A stretch of DNA of 64,000 nucleotides from Aradus depressus (lineage: Eukaryota; Arthropoda; Insecta; Hemiptera; Aradidae). Location of the stretch: contig OY759221.1 in the NCBI GenBank assembly GCA_963662175.1, positions 15,229,027 through 15,293,026 on the forward strand. Direction: 5' to 3'. Below, one piece after another: positions 50,472-60,884 of this stretch. The notes under the pieces are model-generated. The model did no database searches. It was not told where the DNA came from and saw only the letters and a program-made list of their open reading frames with translations. A program made the translations under genes and the position numbers. Within the stretch, counting starts at the first letter, position 1; the number at the start of each line of letters is the position of its first letter.

Positions 50472-50668
50472 TAGATAGTTACTGTGACTCATGCCCGGGT
50501 TTTTAGCTACGAGGTTGTAGGGTTGGGGTCTTTAACGAGTACCTGACATCGTGCAGGCTCGGAACAATGCTTAACGTCCCATCTGGAGGACGGCGTGCTC
50601 CAGTTTTTCATCTCCCAGATAAAAAATGGCCGAGTTTCGAATCGCGATCTTGCGCTCTATAAGCAACC
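50472..50668 (-). repeat. SINE-1 copy with internal deletion and lost A box
   Basis: CCCGGGCATGAGTCACAGTAAC end on the minus strand, the middle third deleted, B box region degraded (GATTCGAAACTCGG). Confidence 0.8.
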
Positions 50669-51660
50669 AATATAATAGATAGAAAAATCTATCATTTGAC
50701 GAATCTATTCCCTGATGTTTTTTCATCATTACACGACCGGATTGTCATAATTACTCCAAGTTTTTTCATTCAAAAGGGGCTAAAAAAAACTGAAGAAATG
50801 GCTTTTTTTACGATATTAAAAAAATGCCTATACTGTTTTGCGCGATATCAATTCCAAATATATCGTCACAAAATTGTTAGTTATTCACGTACTTCTAAAG
50901 AAGAATTTGTTTTTAAAATCCACAAAAGTAAGTGAAATGAGCGAAGAAATTACGTGGTGAAGAGCGACATTTTGGAGCGCCGGCATTTTTGTTAAGCCTA
51001 ACGCTATTATATGCCGCGCCTTCTACCAAATCCTATATATATATATATAATTATTTATTTTTTTTGGACGGTGTGACACCTGCTTTTCTGTTGTAATGTT
51101 GTAATAATGTAAATCGGTTCAATGAATTCTATATGGAGGGAGAAAAATCGAGATCTTTTTTAGATTTAATCATCTCAATTTAATATAATGATGTCTATTT
51201 TTAAGACCTTTTGATTAGTTCATATCGCTCCCGCTTGAGTCTCTTTGGAAAAATCACAATTTTTTTAAATTAGCGCTTAACACTTTCTTATTTCCAGTCT
51301 ACGAATAAAATTTTTTTTTTCTTAATCAGATTATAAATCCTTAAAATACTCTATGGATTACAATTTCGATGTCTACTCTTATTCTTACCGCTAGTTTTTA
51401 TTTTTCGGCATGATACGAAAATATTGAGTTGTTGCAAAAATAATTTCAGTTTCTTGATTAGAAAGTACTTCACAATTACACATTCTAGTGTCTTGCAAAT
51501 ATTAATATTCCTTATCCTGCCTTTTGGAGAATAACCCAATATATTTATTCTATTTATTATTATCCTTTGACATTTATCTGGATACTGGAATAAAATACAG
51601 AGAATTTAATTTTGAAAAATTATTAAATTATAACCAATGGTCGCCTTTGAGAGGGGATCT
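50669..51660. other. AT-rich, no gene recognised
   Basis: Frames at 50696-50935 (+) and 51351-51539 (-) lack recognisable motifs. Confidence 0.4.
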
Positions 51661-51738
51661 AATGTGGTCCAATTTCGGCGTATACAAATGAAGATTGCTA
51701 CCCATCTTCATTTGTATACGCCGAAATTGGGCCACATT
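51661..51738. repeat. 34-bp-arm palindrome
   Basis: AATGTGGTCCAATTTCGGCG to ATGAAGA (51661-51694), a 10-bp loop, then the inverted copy at 51705-51738 with a single mismatch. GCCGAAATTGG recalls the GAAA side of the Penelope-like motif, but the CUGANGA box is missing. Confidence 0.9.
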
Positions 51739-51930
51739 ATGTATAAAACATACTTACAAATCTGGTAATAAATATTGCACAAAAATAAATTAACCAAAAA
51801 TGCCGTAACAACCAAAAATAAATTTTTAATTTTGTCTTTTGTTTTCTTTGTATATCTCGGATATATAATAAACGGATGCACCCATAGATTTAAGTTACGA
51901 ACAATACACGGCCTCTTAATTACAAAGATT

Positions 51931-52130
51931 TATATTCATGATATAATATATATTATATTTATATTCATGATATAATATATATTATATTTATATTCATGAT
52001 ATAATATATATTATATTTATATTAATGATATAATATATATTATATTTATATTAATGATATATTATATATTATATTTATATTCATGATATAATATATATTA
52101 TATTTATATTCATGATATAATATATTATAT
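51931..52130 (+). repeat. 29-bp AT tandem repeat, about 7 units
   Basis: TCATGATATAATATATATTA with period 29 (the C/A marker falls at 51937, 51966, 51995, 52024, 52053, 52082 and 52111). Each unit contains the self-complementary ATATAATATATATTATAT. Confidence 0.95.
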
Positions 52131-52602
52131 TCTCTTAGATGATATTTATATTTTCTTTAATTTGTTAAATTAGAAAAAAAGTTGAATATATAGAAGAAAA
52201 ACAGTTTTTTTTTCCAACAGAATCAATTTTAGAAATCAACTTGTAAAGATTTGGTCCTTTCTGCCCTAATTGGGAGTAAAATTAATGGGGTCGTTAATTA
52301 AAGCAAACTTTAAAATTTGATCATCTAATTTTCTTTAAGATTATGTACTTTTTACTTTTATGAAAATATGGGAGATCTATGTGAACACACGACATGATAA
52401 ATCGTGAAAAATGACATAAGACAAGACATGTTAAGAAATGAGATAAGATATGAGACGACATGCAAGATGACATGACAAGACATGAGCCGAGATGTGAGAA
52501 CATATGATAAGAAATGAGAGTATTTTTTAAAATTTATCTTGGCACAAAGAGTAGATGGACTGACCCTCGAGGAAATGTGGAAGGTGGTGAGTAGAGGTCA
52601 GT
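52131..52602. other. degenerate GACATGA-type simple repeat region
   Basis: 52380-52520 is rich in GACATGA/GAGATAAG-like words; no gene. Confidence 0.45.
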
Positions 52603-52893
52603 AAAGGGCTTTAAATACGAGGTCGTAACGCCTACTCTCACGCGCCCTTTCGTCACACTGGTGGACATGAGCCCAACGCTACTCTGGGGGTCCTAAATAT
52701 TCACCTGGAGTAGGATTCTTTAACGAGTACCTGACATCGCTCAAGGCTTGGAACCATCGCGTAACGTCCCATCCGGAGCTCGGCGTGCTCAAGGTTTTCT
52801 CACTCTCCAGATAAAAAACCTAAGAGCCTTGGCCGGGTTTCGAAATCTTGAGCTCTGAAAAAGCACGTATACCACTGAGCTACCGGTGCCCTC
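52603..52893 (-). repeat. SINE-1 copy
   Basis: Head GGGCACCGGTAGCTCAGTGG; B box partly deleted (GATTTCGAAACCCGG). The 3' end is truncated after GGGCTTTAAATACGAGG. Confidence 0.85.
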
Positions 52894-52944
52894 AAGAAGT
52901 GTAAGTATTATTGTGTTTCCAACACATTTATTATATCCCTTCAG

Positions 52945-53032
52945 GGTCTGTACAACCAACACAGTTTCCCACAATTCTTAGGACCGACTAATGAAAAACC
53001 TTTCTTGCAAGTTTTCTACGCTCCGTTGCTAG
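52945..53032 (+). CDS. candidate exon, unrecognised
   Basis: ACATTTATTATATCCCTTCAG precedes and GTATGAGT follows an open 88-bp stretch that reads, in phase 0, GLYNQHSFPQFLGPTNEKPF then LQVFYAPLL. The polypyrimidine tract and both splice sites are good by eye, and the peptide is protein-like. I do not recognise it. The other two frames have stops. Its phase does not fit the exit phase of the exon at 50129-50210, so it is not that gene's next exon unless another exon intervenes. It may instead be a chance frame or a transposon remnant beside the SINE. Confidence 0.25.
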
Positions 53033-53106
53033 GTATGAGTAATATTTCATCTTGTTGTTTCATAGGCCCTGAGAAAGAAAATGTTGTCAAAAACTCGACG
53101 ATTTTT

Positions 53107-53925
53107 ACATTCTCCCAGCTATACGAAGTATAAGGAAAGTTATGTAATCGGTCATAAATTCGATGTTGAGTTTTCAGTGGATTTTCATACCACTTAATTA
53201 GGGCGCCGGTAGCTCAGTGGAATGCGTGGTTGTCTGCTGAGCTCAAGATCGTGGGTTCGTAACCCGACCGAAGCCCTTAGTTTACTTTATCTGGAAGGTA
53301 AAATAAACTTAAGCACGCCGTTCTTCGGATGGGACGTTAAGCGATGGTCCCGAGCCTGTACGATGTCAGGTACTCGTTAAAGACCCCTGCCCTAGGTGAA
53401 GAAAAATTTAGGATGGGACGTTAAGCGATGGTCCCGAGCCTATACGATGTCAGGTACTCGTTAAAGCCCCCTGCCCTAGGTGAATAAAAATTTAGGGTAG
53501 GCAAAATTTAGGACTCCCATAGTAGAGTCGGGCTCATGTCCACCAGACCGCTCTGGTAGTAGACGATATGACCTCGTAGTTAAAGCTCGGGCATGAGTCA
53601 TAAAACCAAACCAACCAATTCCAAAAATGGAAAATAAATCTTGTCTATATGAAATCGACAGAATTAATATTTCGACAAGAACATTTATATGGTTCTCCAT
53701 AAAGACGGCACCTATTGAATTTCAGTCGAATCGTTCAATGCTAGAAAGTAGGAAACGAGGGGGGTGCAATGAAAGAAGATAGTATGAGGATTTGGGAGCC
53801 AATGTAAGTCAACTGTTGAATATTAGCGCAAACAGTCGACTAGCTTTGGAAGGGAAGCGAAAATTTAATTGATTAATTCGTTCTGGGGAAGTACATTGTG
53901 ATTAACGGATGATTTTTTTTTCTTT
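53107..53925 (-). repeat. hp family copy split by SINE-1
   Basis: Hairpin end (TCTCCCAGCTATACGAAGTA ... AAGGAAAGT), TTGAGTTTTCAGTGGATTTTC, then a SINE-1 (53201-53615), then AATTCCAAAAATGG and the rest to ACGGATGATTTTTTTT. Confidence 0.8.
53201..53615 (+). repeat. SINE-1 full-length copy with 84-bp internal duplication
   Basis: Head GGGCGCCGGTAGCTCAGTGG; B box GGGTTCGTAACCCG. GGATGGGACGTTAAGCGATG starts at 53327 and again at 53411, making it longer than other copies. The tail is AAAACCAAACCAACC, a variant of the AACCT type. Confidence 0.92.
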
Positions 53926-54187
53926 CAAATAATCTATCTTCAGTATAATTTGCACTTAAATCTACAAAACACTAATAGATACTCGAAACCATCTTGGAAT
54001 TCACATTATGAGAGTGTTTCCTGTTTCCGTTGGCGAACCCACGTGTAGTGATATGTATCATATATAAATATCATATAACCTCTAAATCATCACTCACGTC
54101 TCCTTCGTTTTAAATAACCACCGCCATATATATCCAGATGTTTATATTTTTCAACCATTAGTTATTTTGAGATTCCTGTTAAACCTC

Positions 54188-54415
54188 GCCGGGCACTGTG
54201 GTAGGTGAAAAAACCTTGAGCTAGCAGTCTATCGGATGGGACGTTACGCGATGGTCCTGATGAGCTTGTACGATGTCAGGTACTCGTTAAAGGACACTGT
54301 GCTAGGTGAATAAAAATTTAGGGTAGGCAACATTTAGGACTCTCACAGTGGAGTCGGGCTCATGTCATGAAAGAGAGTAGTGGAGTAGAATAAAGCCCGG
54401 GCACGAGTCTTATAA
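54188..54415 (+). repeat. SINE-1 fragment lacking the head
   Basis: GTGAAAAAACCTTGAGC to CCCGGGCACGAGTCTTATAATG. Confidence 0.8.
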
Positions 54416-54480
54416 TGAGTGTATCGACACCGATATAATGAATGTATCGAGGGAGATCGTGATTCACCGATCACTTTTTA
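54416..54480 (-). repeat. hp family fragment
   Basis: ATAATGAATGTATCGAGGGA and GTGATTCACCGATCACTTTT; most of the body is deleted. Confidence 0.6.
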
Positions 54481-54724
54481 TTATTTATATAAAGACACTT
54501 TTGTCTGTTTTCTCTTCACATTTTGTGTTTGTAAAGTTTTTTTTTGATGTGTAAACATGTTAGCTCTCGGTAGGGACTCAGACCGTCAGAGCGTAATTCT
54601 CGTTGATATGTAGGCGTAAGTTTGTGTTTCGAAAGGTTGCGCGCGCAGCGCACATACACAACTACATACTTCTTTATCTGTGATGTCAGCTGTTTTGTTG
54701 TTATATTACGAACTTTAAAATGAA

Positions 54725-55315
54725 CCTTCGGTAAGAAACGTTTAGGATAACATGCGTCGATAGTTTAAATTTGTCATAATAAATAAAATTTGTGGTAAAA
54801 GAAAATAATATAGGAGTGTAAATCTAAAAAAATATAATACATATAACATTTCAATATATTATCATATGCTATTATATAATATTATTATTGATACATAATA
54901 ATAATTGTAATAATAACTGAAAATATCGTTCAATAAATGATATGTCATATTGTCACAACAAATAATATAACTTTTTTACCCATTTCAGGGGATACCTAAC
55001 AGCTTATTTCATTATTAAATGACAAACTTAATCTACAAATGTATAAGAGTCGAAGCATTTCAACAACAAATTCGATAACTATCATCGACGCTGTATTCCC
55101 GCGGTATTTAGAGACACTACAATCACAGTTGTATATATCTTATTTTAGCTATCACAAATCTATAATTTCATGTATAAAAGAAATTGAAGAACAATAAATT
55201 TGAAAGTTTAATTCCTCATACTACTTTTCTTATTGTATCATTATAAAACAAATTGTAATCAAAATCAGTGCATGACAACAAATTTTTGAAACTAAAGCAG
55301 ATGTTTACACATCAA
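54725..55315 (+). repeat. Rep-C copy, long form
   Basis: AATAAAATTTGTGGTAAAAG at the start and AATTTGAAAGTTTAATTCCT near the end match 60885-61745; 16550-16690 is a reversed 3' part. About 290 bp in the middle (about 54840-55130) is absent from the 61-kb copy. Family unknown. Confidence 0.7.
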
Positions 55316-55729
55316 TTCTCGTGAGTTTTTATTTTTTTTGGACTAGTTACACTTAATGAACTTAAAATAGTGAGAAAGAGTAAGACACTGCAGTGCGGTG
55401 TTATTTATATAGCTCAATTAGATCCAGAACTGAGGACATCTGTGACACTATGACAAATGAGGAGAACTGTTTCAGAAAAGATAGTAGCTCAACTGATGAC
55501 TCAAATTGGTGGTAAAATTTCTGATGGTTTTGCCATAAAAAAGACCGTAAGACAAAGTGACAGTCCCGACATCTTAATTTTGTTTTGGAGAAAGCACTAA
55601 AGAAGATGGGAGGTATATTAAATTTTGTTTCGCATTTAGACGTCAGGTTTGAGCTTGGGCAGATGATGTGGACATAATGAATGGGTAAGGAAATTATAAG
55701 GCTGAGCAGTAAAACTGTTAATACAGTAG
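55316..55729. other. no gene recognised
   Basis: No frame of note. Confidence 0.35.
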
Positions 55730-55867
55730 GAGTTAATGTTTGAGTTAAATGTTAAATGTTGTTTCAGTTAAATGTTAATGTATGCGTTAAATGTTAATTT
55801 TTGAGTTAAATGTTAATGTTTGAGTTAAAGGTTAATGTTTGAATTAAATATTAATGTTTGAGTTAAC
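55730..55867 (+). repeat. 19-21-bp degenerate tandem repeat
   Basis: GTTAATGTTTGAGTTAAAT-type units repeated about seven times with point changes. Confidence 0.85.
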
Positions 55868-56399
55868 CTAAGGGATTCCACTATTGGTCAGATTTACAAT
55901 GAACTGGAACTAAACAGAAGTGATAACTATCATTTAAATGAATAAGAACATTAAAATAACTTAAAACCATAAAAGAAAACTACTTTTAATCACAACAACG
56001 AAACAAGATATTTTAATAAAATAAACAGATTAATATTCAATTCGATTCTTTATTAGCCTTTAGGAAATACATCTTTTAGGCTCAGGGTTCGGCCTGTTTA
56101 TGATATATACATTATTCAGTTAAAAAAAGTACAAATAAATGAAAATAGAAAATAATAATAATAATAATAAAATACAAAGTAATAGAACCTAACTGTTAAT
56201 TAACAAATTAAAACAAAAATAAAAATGGTATTTTATTTGAAAACTTGAATGTCCTCTAATTTTTAGCGCCCTTACTATGTATAGTATAATATTATTGAGG
56301 TTTTGGTTGATTGCAATGTTGAAAAGGGTCTTGTGAGGTTGCGGGCTCCTCAGTGCTTCTACCAGGTACTTTTTTCTTAGTTAACAGAACAAAACAGAT
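55868..56399. other. AT-rich, no gene recognised
   Basis: Includes AATAATAATAATAATAA at about 56153. Confidence 0.4.
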
Positions 56400-56625
56400 T
56401 AATATTTACATTTAAACTCCCAAAAAATCGGCACCTATTAAATTTCCACGAAATCGGCTGAAGGTAAGGGGGGACCAGAGAATGGGGGTTCGACTCAGAA
56501 ACCCTAATAACTGCCTATCTGATGAATGTATCGATACAAATTTCGATGGTTACGGTCGAGAGCGAAAACGTTATTGATTTATTGGAAAACAAAATACAAT
56601 GCCGGTGACTCATATACAACTTTTT
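56400..56625 (-). repeat. hp family copy, partial
   Basis: AAAATCGGCACCTATTAAAT, AAACCCTAATAACTGCCTAT, and the terminus AATGCCGGTGACTCATATAC. Confidence 0.75.
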
Positions 56626-56639
56626 TATCTTCCTCAGTG

Positions 56640-56800
56640 ACTCGTTAATGACCTCTACCCTAGATAACTAAACTTGAGTAAGCAAAATTTAGGACTCCCA
56701 TAGTAGAGTCGGGCTCATGTCCACCAGAGTGACGAATGAGCGCTCTGGTAGTAGGTGATATGACCTCGTAGTTAAAGCCCGGGCATGAGTCATAGTAACG
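56640..56800 (+). repeat. SINE-1 3' half
   Basis: GACTCGTTAATGACCTCTAC to CCCGGGCATGAGTCATAGTAAC. Confidence 0.85.
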
Positions 56801-56834
56801 TATTGCCGTTATAATGAATGTATCGACACCGATG

Positions 56835-56908
56835 TTCATGTCGGCTCCTGTCCATCAACGCGACAAAAGAACGCTCTGGTAGTAGGTGATACGACCTCGT
56901 AGTTCACA
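56835..56908 (+). repeat. SINE-1 3' fragment
   Basis: GTCGGCTCCTGTCCATCAAC to CGACCTCGTAGTTCAC, cut by the LINE that follows. Confidence 0.75.
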
Positions 56909-56919
56909 ACTTATATTTA

Positions 56920-57659
56920 TTTATTTATTACTACATTGAAGCCTATTAAGGCTTATTGTAGCGAGTTGGGGTACAATTTGAATATACATCCGATATAATA
57001 ATAAAGTATGAATATTACATTTCTCAAATTTCTAAATATCTAAATATTATAATAAATAATAATAATAAATGCGCACATTTACTTGTATACATAATTGTTT
57101 TTTTTTGTTAATTTTTATTGTTAGATTTTTTTAATGTTTGCTTTTTTAAATTAATAGAATTTAGAATATAGTAATAGACATCATTAATTTGATCTATAGA
57201 AACAATCTCTAATATTCTAATAATATTACTTTCATCTTCCTCTGAGTTTTTAATATTTTTAGATAAATATCTTTCTCTAATATTATTATACAAAGGACAG
57301 TTTAATAAAAAATGAACAATATCTTCTTTGAGTTCTCTAGAGCAACATCTACATTGATCCTTTTCAAAAATAATTTTTTCTTTATTTATACATATACTGA
57401 TATGGTGTTTAGAAGCCAAACGTAACTGACCTACTGCTCTGATTTTATTGAAATGACAATTAAATAACATATGGCAACTCACTGAACCAAAAGAGTACAT
57501 ATTTCTATAATAGAAGTTATACTTGGAGTTGAAGATTTTTTCAACATCTTTACTGATGAGATTATTTTGGAATGAAGTGATTAAATTATTAAATTCAATA
57601 GGTACCACTAGAAAAATTGTTGATGAAAAGTTACAAAATGGAACCTTTTCTAGATCCAC
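56920..57659 (-). mobile_element. LINE 3' end (same family as 22389-23053)
   Basis: Coding C terminus 57108-57659 plus a 3' UTR ending GCCTTAATAGGCTTCAATGT and (AAAT)n. It appears inserted in a SINE-1 fragment. The 5' boundary is near 57660; no clear TSD was found. Confidence 0.8.
57108..57659 (-). pseudogene. LINE ORF2 C terminus, intact for 183 residues
   Basis: Starts MDLEKVPFCNFSSTIFLVVP and contains KFNS-type and SCHMLFNCHFNKIRAVGQLR stretches. The Cys/His cluster CRCCSRELKEDIVHFLLNCP (about residues 102-121) leads to LYNNIRERYLSKNIKNSEED and a Lys/Asn-rich end (SNNKN). The C-X2-C...H-X4-C cluster followed by 'LYNNIRERYL' marks the C terminus of LINE ORF2. It likely contributes to RNA or target binding. 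The AT-rich codon use matches the family copy at 22389. The frame is uninterrupted here, unlike that copy, so this may be the younger one; RT and endonuclease are missing. Confidence 0.75.
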
Positions 57660-58239
57660 AAGGACTTCATGAAATGACCTACTGACACATTAAACATGAG
57701 TAATACAGATCTGCTAAAGATGATGCAGTGTTTAGTATGGCTGGGTAATGTAAAGGAAAAATACTGTAGAAAGTTTGTGAATTCTGAAAAGGAAAATTGC
57801 CCTAGGGGGGACCTCGGTTGAGATGGACTTTGGGGAGTTGCACTACCTAGTTCTGGGTAGATCGATGACAGTCCCAAATCCGAAGGGAGAGTTCGACATT
57901 CTCAGGTTTTCAAGAGGAAGGATCAGAATTTCAGTGGCAATAAACGTTTCGCAAGTTTATTTTATGCGAAATCGGCATAGTTTTCACTTGGCGATATGGA
58001 ATTCCAAGTACAATTTCTGGTACTAGTTCAAATTCCTTTATGGTTCTCATTGCCTCCAAAAAGTAGGAAAGGGCATAAAAAAATTAATTCCTTTATGAGA
58101 GGACAATATTTAGTTATTTGAAAATCTCAAAGTTCTCGGTATCATGATCATGACTATTATTGTTAAGAGGGAAAATATCTTTATTTTCCCTAAAGCCTGT
58201 TTCAAGTATAAAGAGCAGTACAGCGTGTATGAAACGAAA
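57660..58239. other. no gene recognised
   Basis: Frames at 57650-57877 (-) and 57823-58026 (+) overlap and show no motif. Confidence 0.35.
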
Positions 58240-58605
58240 TTTCTTACTCGATGTCTCCACGAGAGATTTTTCGCCGATCTGACTAGCCATTTCCATCGTC
58301 CTCTGTCCTGGGTCGCCGCTCTCCAGTTGACAATATGGAATTGGGTCGCGTCTCTCTTGATACTGTCCAACCACCGGAACCTTGGTCTTTCAGGGGTCTC
58401 CTTCCGTGGATCCTGGCCTGGAGGACAGTCAGTCGGGACCGCCCCCCACCCACTCGTAATCGCTCCTTCATCTCGCCCACTGCGCATGTTCTCAGCTCCA
58501 CAATTTCAAAACAACATCCCAGATGGGTCCCAAGATTCTTCTCAAAACCTTGCTTTCGAAACGCTGTATCTTCTTCTCCAGAATGAGTCTTATTTAGAAT
58601 TGTTG
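58240..58605 (-). pseudogene. LINE reverse transcriptase C-terminal relic
   Basis: Minus-strand frames read LEKKIQRFESKVLRRILGPI, then (shifted) RIHGRRPLKDQGSG or RPRFRWLDSIKRDATQFHIV, then NWRAATQDRGRWKWLVRSAK. The order 'E.KVLRRI.GP...', 'GRRPRGRPR.RWLD...D' and 'W...A.DR.RW..LV' is the same C-terminal module as at 62698-63327. At least two frame breaks. Plus-strand frames 58144-58638 are shadows. Confidence 0.75.
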
Positions 58606-58884
58606 AATGGTAGGTATCACAGAAGTCAAATTACCTGAGGCTTGTACCTCTCTCCTCTTTCTTATAGCCAGTATTTATGATCGATGTATTGTCTCCTGTG
58701 GATGTCGATATGAATCAAAGAACTTCCTCTCACAGAGGGGGACTTAAAGCATGTCTTTATGTCTCATCCCCTTCTTCAGATAAACGAAAGATGTCATAAA
58801 AATGCTCCTTCTGTTTGTTATGATACCCTCCCTGGGAGAGTTTCTCCAGTTCATCTTTACCTAAAAAATTGGAACCGCATTTCT
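58606..58884. other. no feature recognised
   Basis: No match. Confidence 0.35.
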
Positions 58885-59160
58885 TTACTTCCCCAGTTAT
58901 CCGAAGTTCTTGGGAAGTTACGTAATCCGACAACAATTTTTTGAGTTTTCACAGAAATTCTATGTTTTCCCATAGATTCCAGTGGGAATCAGAGCAGGGG
59001 AACTCAACTCAAAAAACCCTAATAACTGCCGATGTAATGAATGCACTGATTTAGAAGTTTCTTTGTAACCAATTATTGATTATAACGGTTAGGAGGACAA
59101 TGAAGACTTGATTAATTCGTGTTGGGGAAGTACATTGCCGTAATTCACCGGCAATTTTCT
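58885..59160 (-). repeat. hp family, complete but internally deleted copy
   Basis: Stem-loop ACTTCCCCAGTTATCCGAAG ... CTTGGGAAGT at the left; AAAACCCTAATAACTGCCGA inside; left terminus GTTGGGGAAGTACATTGCCG at the right. Confidence 0.8.
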
Positions 59161-59229
59161 ATGGCTTATAGAAACTATATTTCAGAACATTATAATATCA
59201 AATGTGTAATAATTCATCAATATTATTCG

Positions 59230-59300
59230 TTCATTATTGGTCAGTTTGAATCAGAAATGCAGTAGGGTTAGAATTGATGGATAGTGAAAATGAAACTAAC
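59230..59300 (+). repeat. about 60-bp repeat shared with 60460-60540
   Basis: GTCAGTTTGAA, then TAGAATTGATGGATAGTG, occurs at both places, with AACTAACTATAG against ATCTAACTGTAG after it. Family unknown. Confidence 0.6.
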
Positions 59301-59489
59301 TATAGCATATCATGTGTTCCAAGTAAGCCTACTGTTCAAACAGAATCCCAGGTTGGCATTAGGAACAGGGATGTTAACTGGGAGACATATTTGGCGTCGA
59401 AGAGTAAAGATGATGAGGTCAGTGGCTCTTTGTGCCATACGACGTGGAACAGTCCGGTATAGAGAGACGTACGTCCCTCGTCTTATGTC

Positions 59490-59946
59490 CAGTGCCGGAT
59501 TAACCTATAAGCAAACTAAGCAATTGTTTAGGGCATCACGTCACGGGGGCATCACGTCACGGGGGCAATGCTATTATTGAAATATTTATTTAATTATTTC
59601 TCAATTTTTATTCTTATTTTTTCATAAATCTGCTACCATTTTTAATTAAAAATGGAACTAATATGTTAAATATAAAACATTTACAGGTCGCATAATTTTT
59701 TTTCATAATCTGTTCATAACACGAATTGCGTATTTGGACGAAAGAAAAATTTAGTGTTAATAAATTAATTTTGAAACAATTGATTTTCTTATTTTCTCGC
59801 TCAATTAATGTTGTCTTCCTTACGTTCAATCGAGCTTTAGTATTGAAGTTGCCAACATAAGTAAGACATTAACCATATGAATAGTAAGGCGGGGGCACCA
59901 TAAGCTCAGATTGCTTAGGGCATCGAATAGTCTTAATCCGGCACTG
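59490..59946. mobile_element. hAT MITE, perfect 8-bp TSD
   Basis: CTTATGTC at 59482-59489 and 59947-59954. The ends are CAGTGCCGGATTAACCTATA (left) and, inverted, CAGTGCCGGATTAAGACTAT (right), with subterminal GGGCATC copies. Near the left end CATCACGTCACGGGGG is tandemly doubled (about 59536-59567). A 71-residue minus frame (59614-59829) may be a transposase remnant but shows no clear motif. Confidence 0.92.
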
Positions 59947-60018
59947 CTTATGTCCTCCGAATCGGTAGATGTGCCTAGATAAGTAGCGACCATAGCGCCT
60001 CCATGGCAGAGTGGGCAG

Positions 60019-60261
60019 ATGGGAGTACCCCCACTACATGTCTTCTATGGAGATGTCTCTGATCAGAAGGAGTCCTGCTGTTCAGATCCAACAGTTTCAG
60101 TTGCCAGATACGCCGCAATGATCGGGTATACTCGCGTACACTCGCCTCAGGATCTCTATATGTTCCTGGTGGCTTTTCACAACAATAGAGCTGTCGCCTG
60201 GGTCAGAGATGGTTATAATGAATCCTGTGAATCCATGAAGAGAATCACTTTTCCGTTCTGA
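60019..60261 (+). CDS. unrecognised 80-residue ORF
   Basis: Frame starts MGVPPLHVFYGDVSDQKESC and ends NESCESMKRITFPF. Composition is protein-like (ARYAAMIGYTRVHSPQDLYM in the middle). I do not recognise it. No splice signal or upstream in-frame extension was found; the flanking DNA is interrupted by a hAT MITE 65 bp upstream. It may be a decayed transposon gene or chance. Confidence 0.2.
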   Translation: MGVPPLHVFYGDVSDQKESCCSDPTVSVARYAAMIGYTRVHSPQDLYMFLVAFHNNRAVAWVRDGYNESCESMKRITFPF

Positions 60262-60884
60262 GGGCCAGGAGGATCGCCCGAACTCCAGCATTCCTCATTT
60301 CTTTGTTTGAGAAAGCAGAACCATGAAACTTCGAACTTTGAAACTTCGTAAGTAAGATTTAACCTTCAAGAAGTAGGAAGTAGGTGTGAGGAAGGAATCG
60401 CTTTAGTTTAATTAACGTAGAGCCCGTCGTGCCAGACTCGATCTAAGGCTTGAGCAACGTCGAGAAAGTTATAGTCAGTTTGAAATAGTAGTTGGGATAG
60501 AATTGATGGATAGTGTCCGAATAAATCTAACTGTAGTATGTCGTTAAATGGATAGATAGGGTTGTCGTATTGATGGTCACTTGACTGTCCCAGATGAGGC
60601 GTCCTCCACTGCAATCATCCATTGGTTTAGTGGTGGATTAGCGATCAAGGGCTTAAGTGGCCGATAGTACCGCTGTGATAAAATCAATGGCCGTTGGACG
60701 GTTGGTGTGTTGGGCCTCAACTAATTCGATCTAATTGTGATATAGGAACATGGAGCAGTATTGGCTACATCAGCTTCCCATTAGTGGCCGCTTGTCGCTT
60801 CCACTCTACCTACTGTCTGTCTGAGCTTGGAAACATGTTTTTGAGCATTTCTTCGTTCTTGAAATAAGGAAGTGTTGTAATATA
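60262..60884. other. no gene recognised
   Basis: Only the short repeat at 60460-60540 (see 59230) was noted. Confidence 0.35.

Noticed and set aside
53201..53280. tRNA gene
   Set aside because: A and B boxes are present, but the sequence is the head of a repeated SINE and the cloverleaf is not maintained; the same applies to the other SINE-1 heads and to SINE-2 at 24180-24271.
58144..58638. 164-residue plus-strand frame
   Set aside because: Antisense to a LINE reverse transcriptase relic; no motif of its own.
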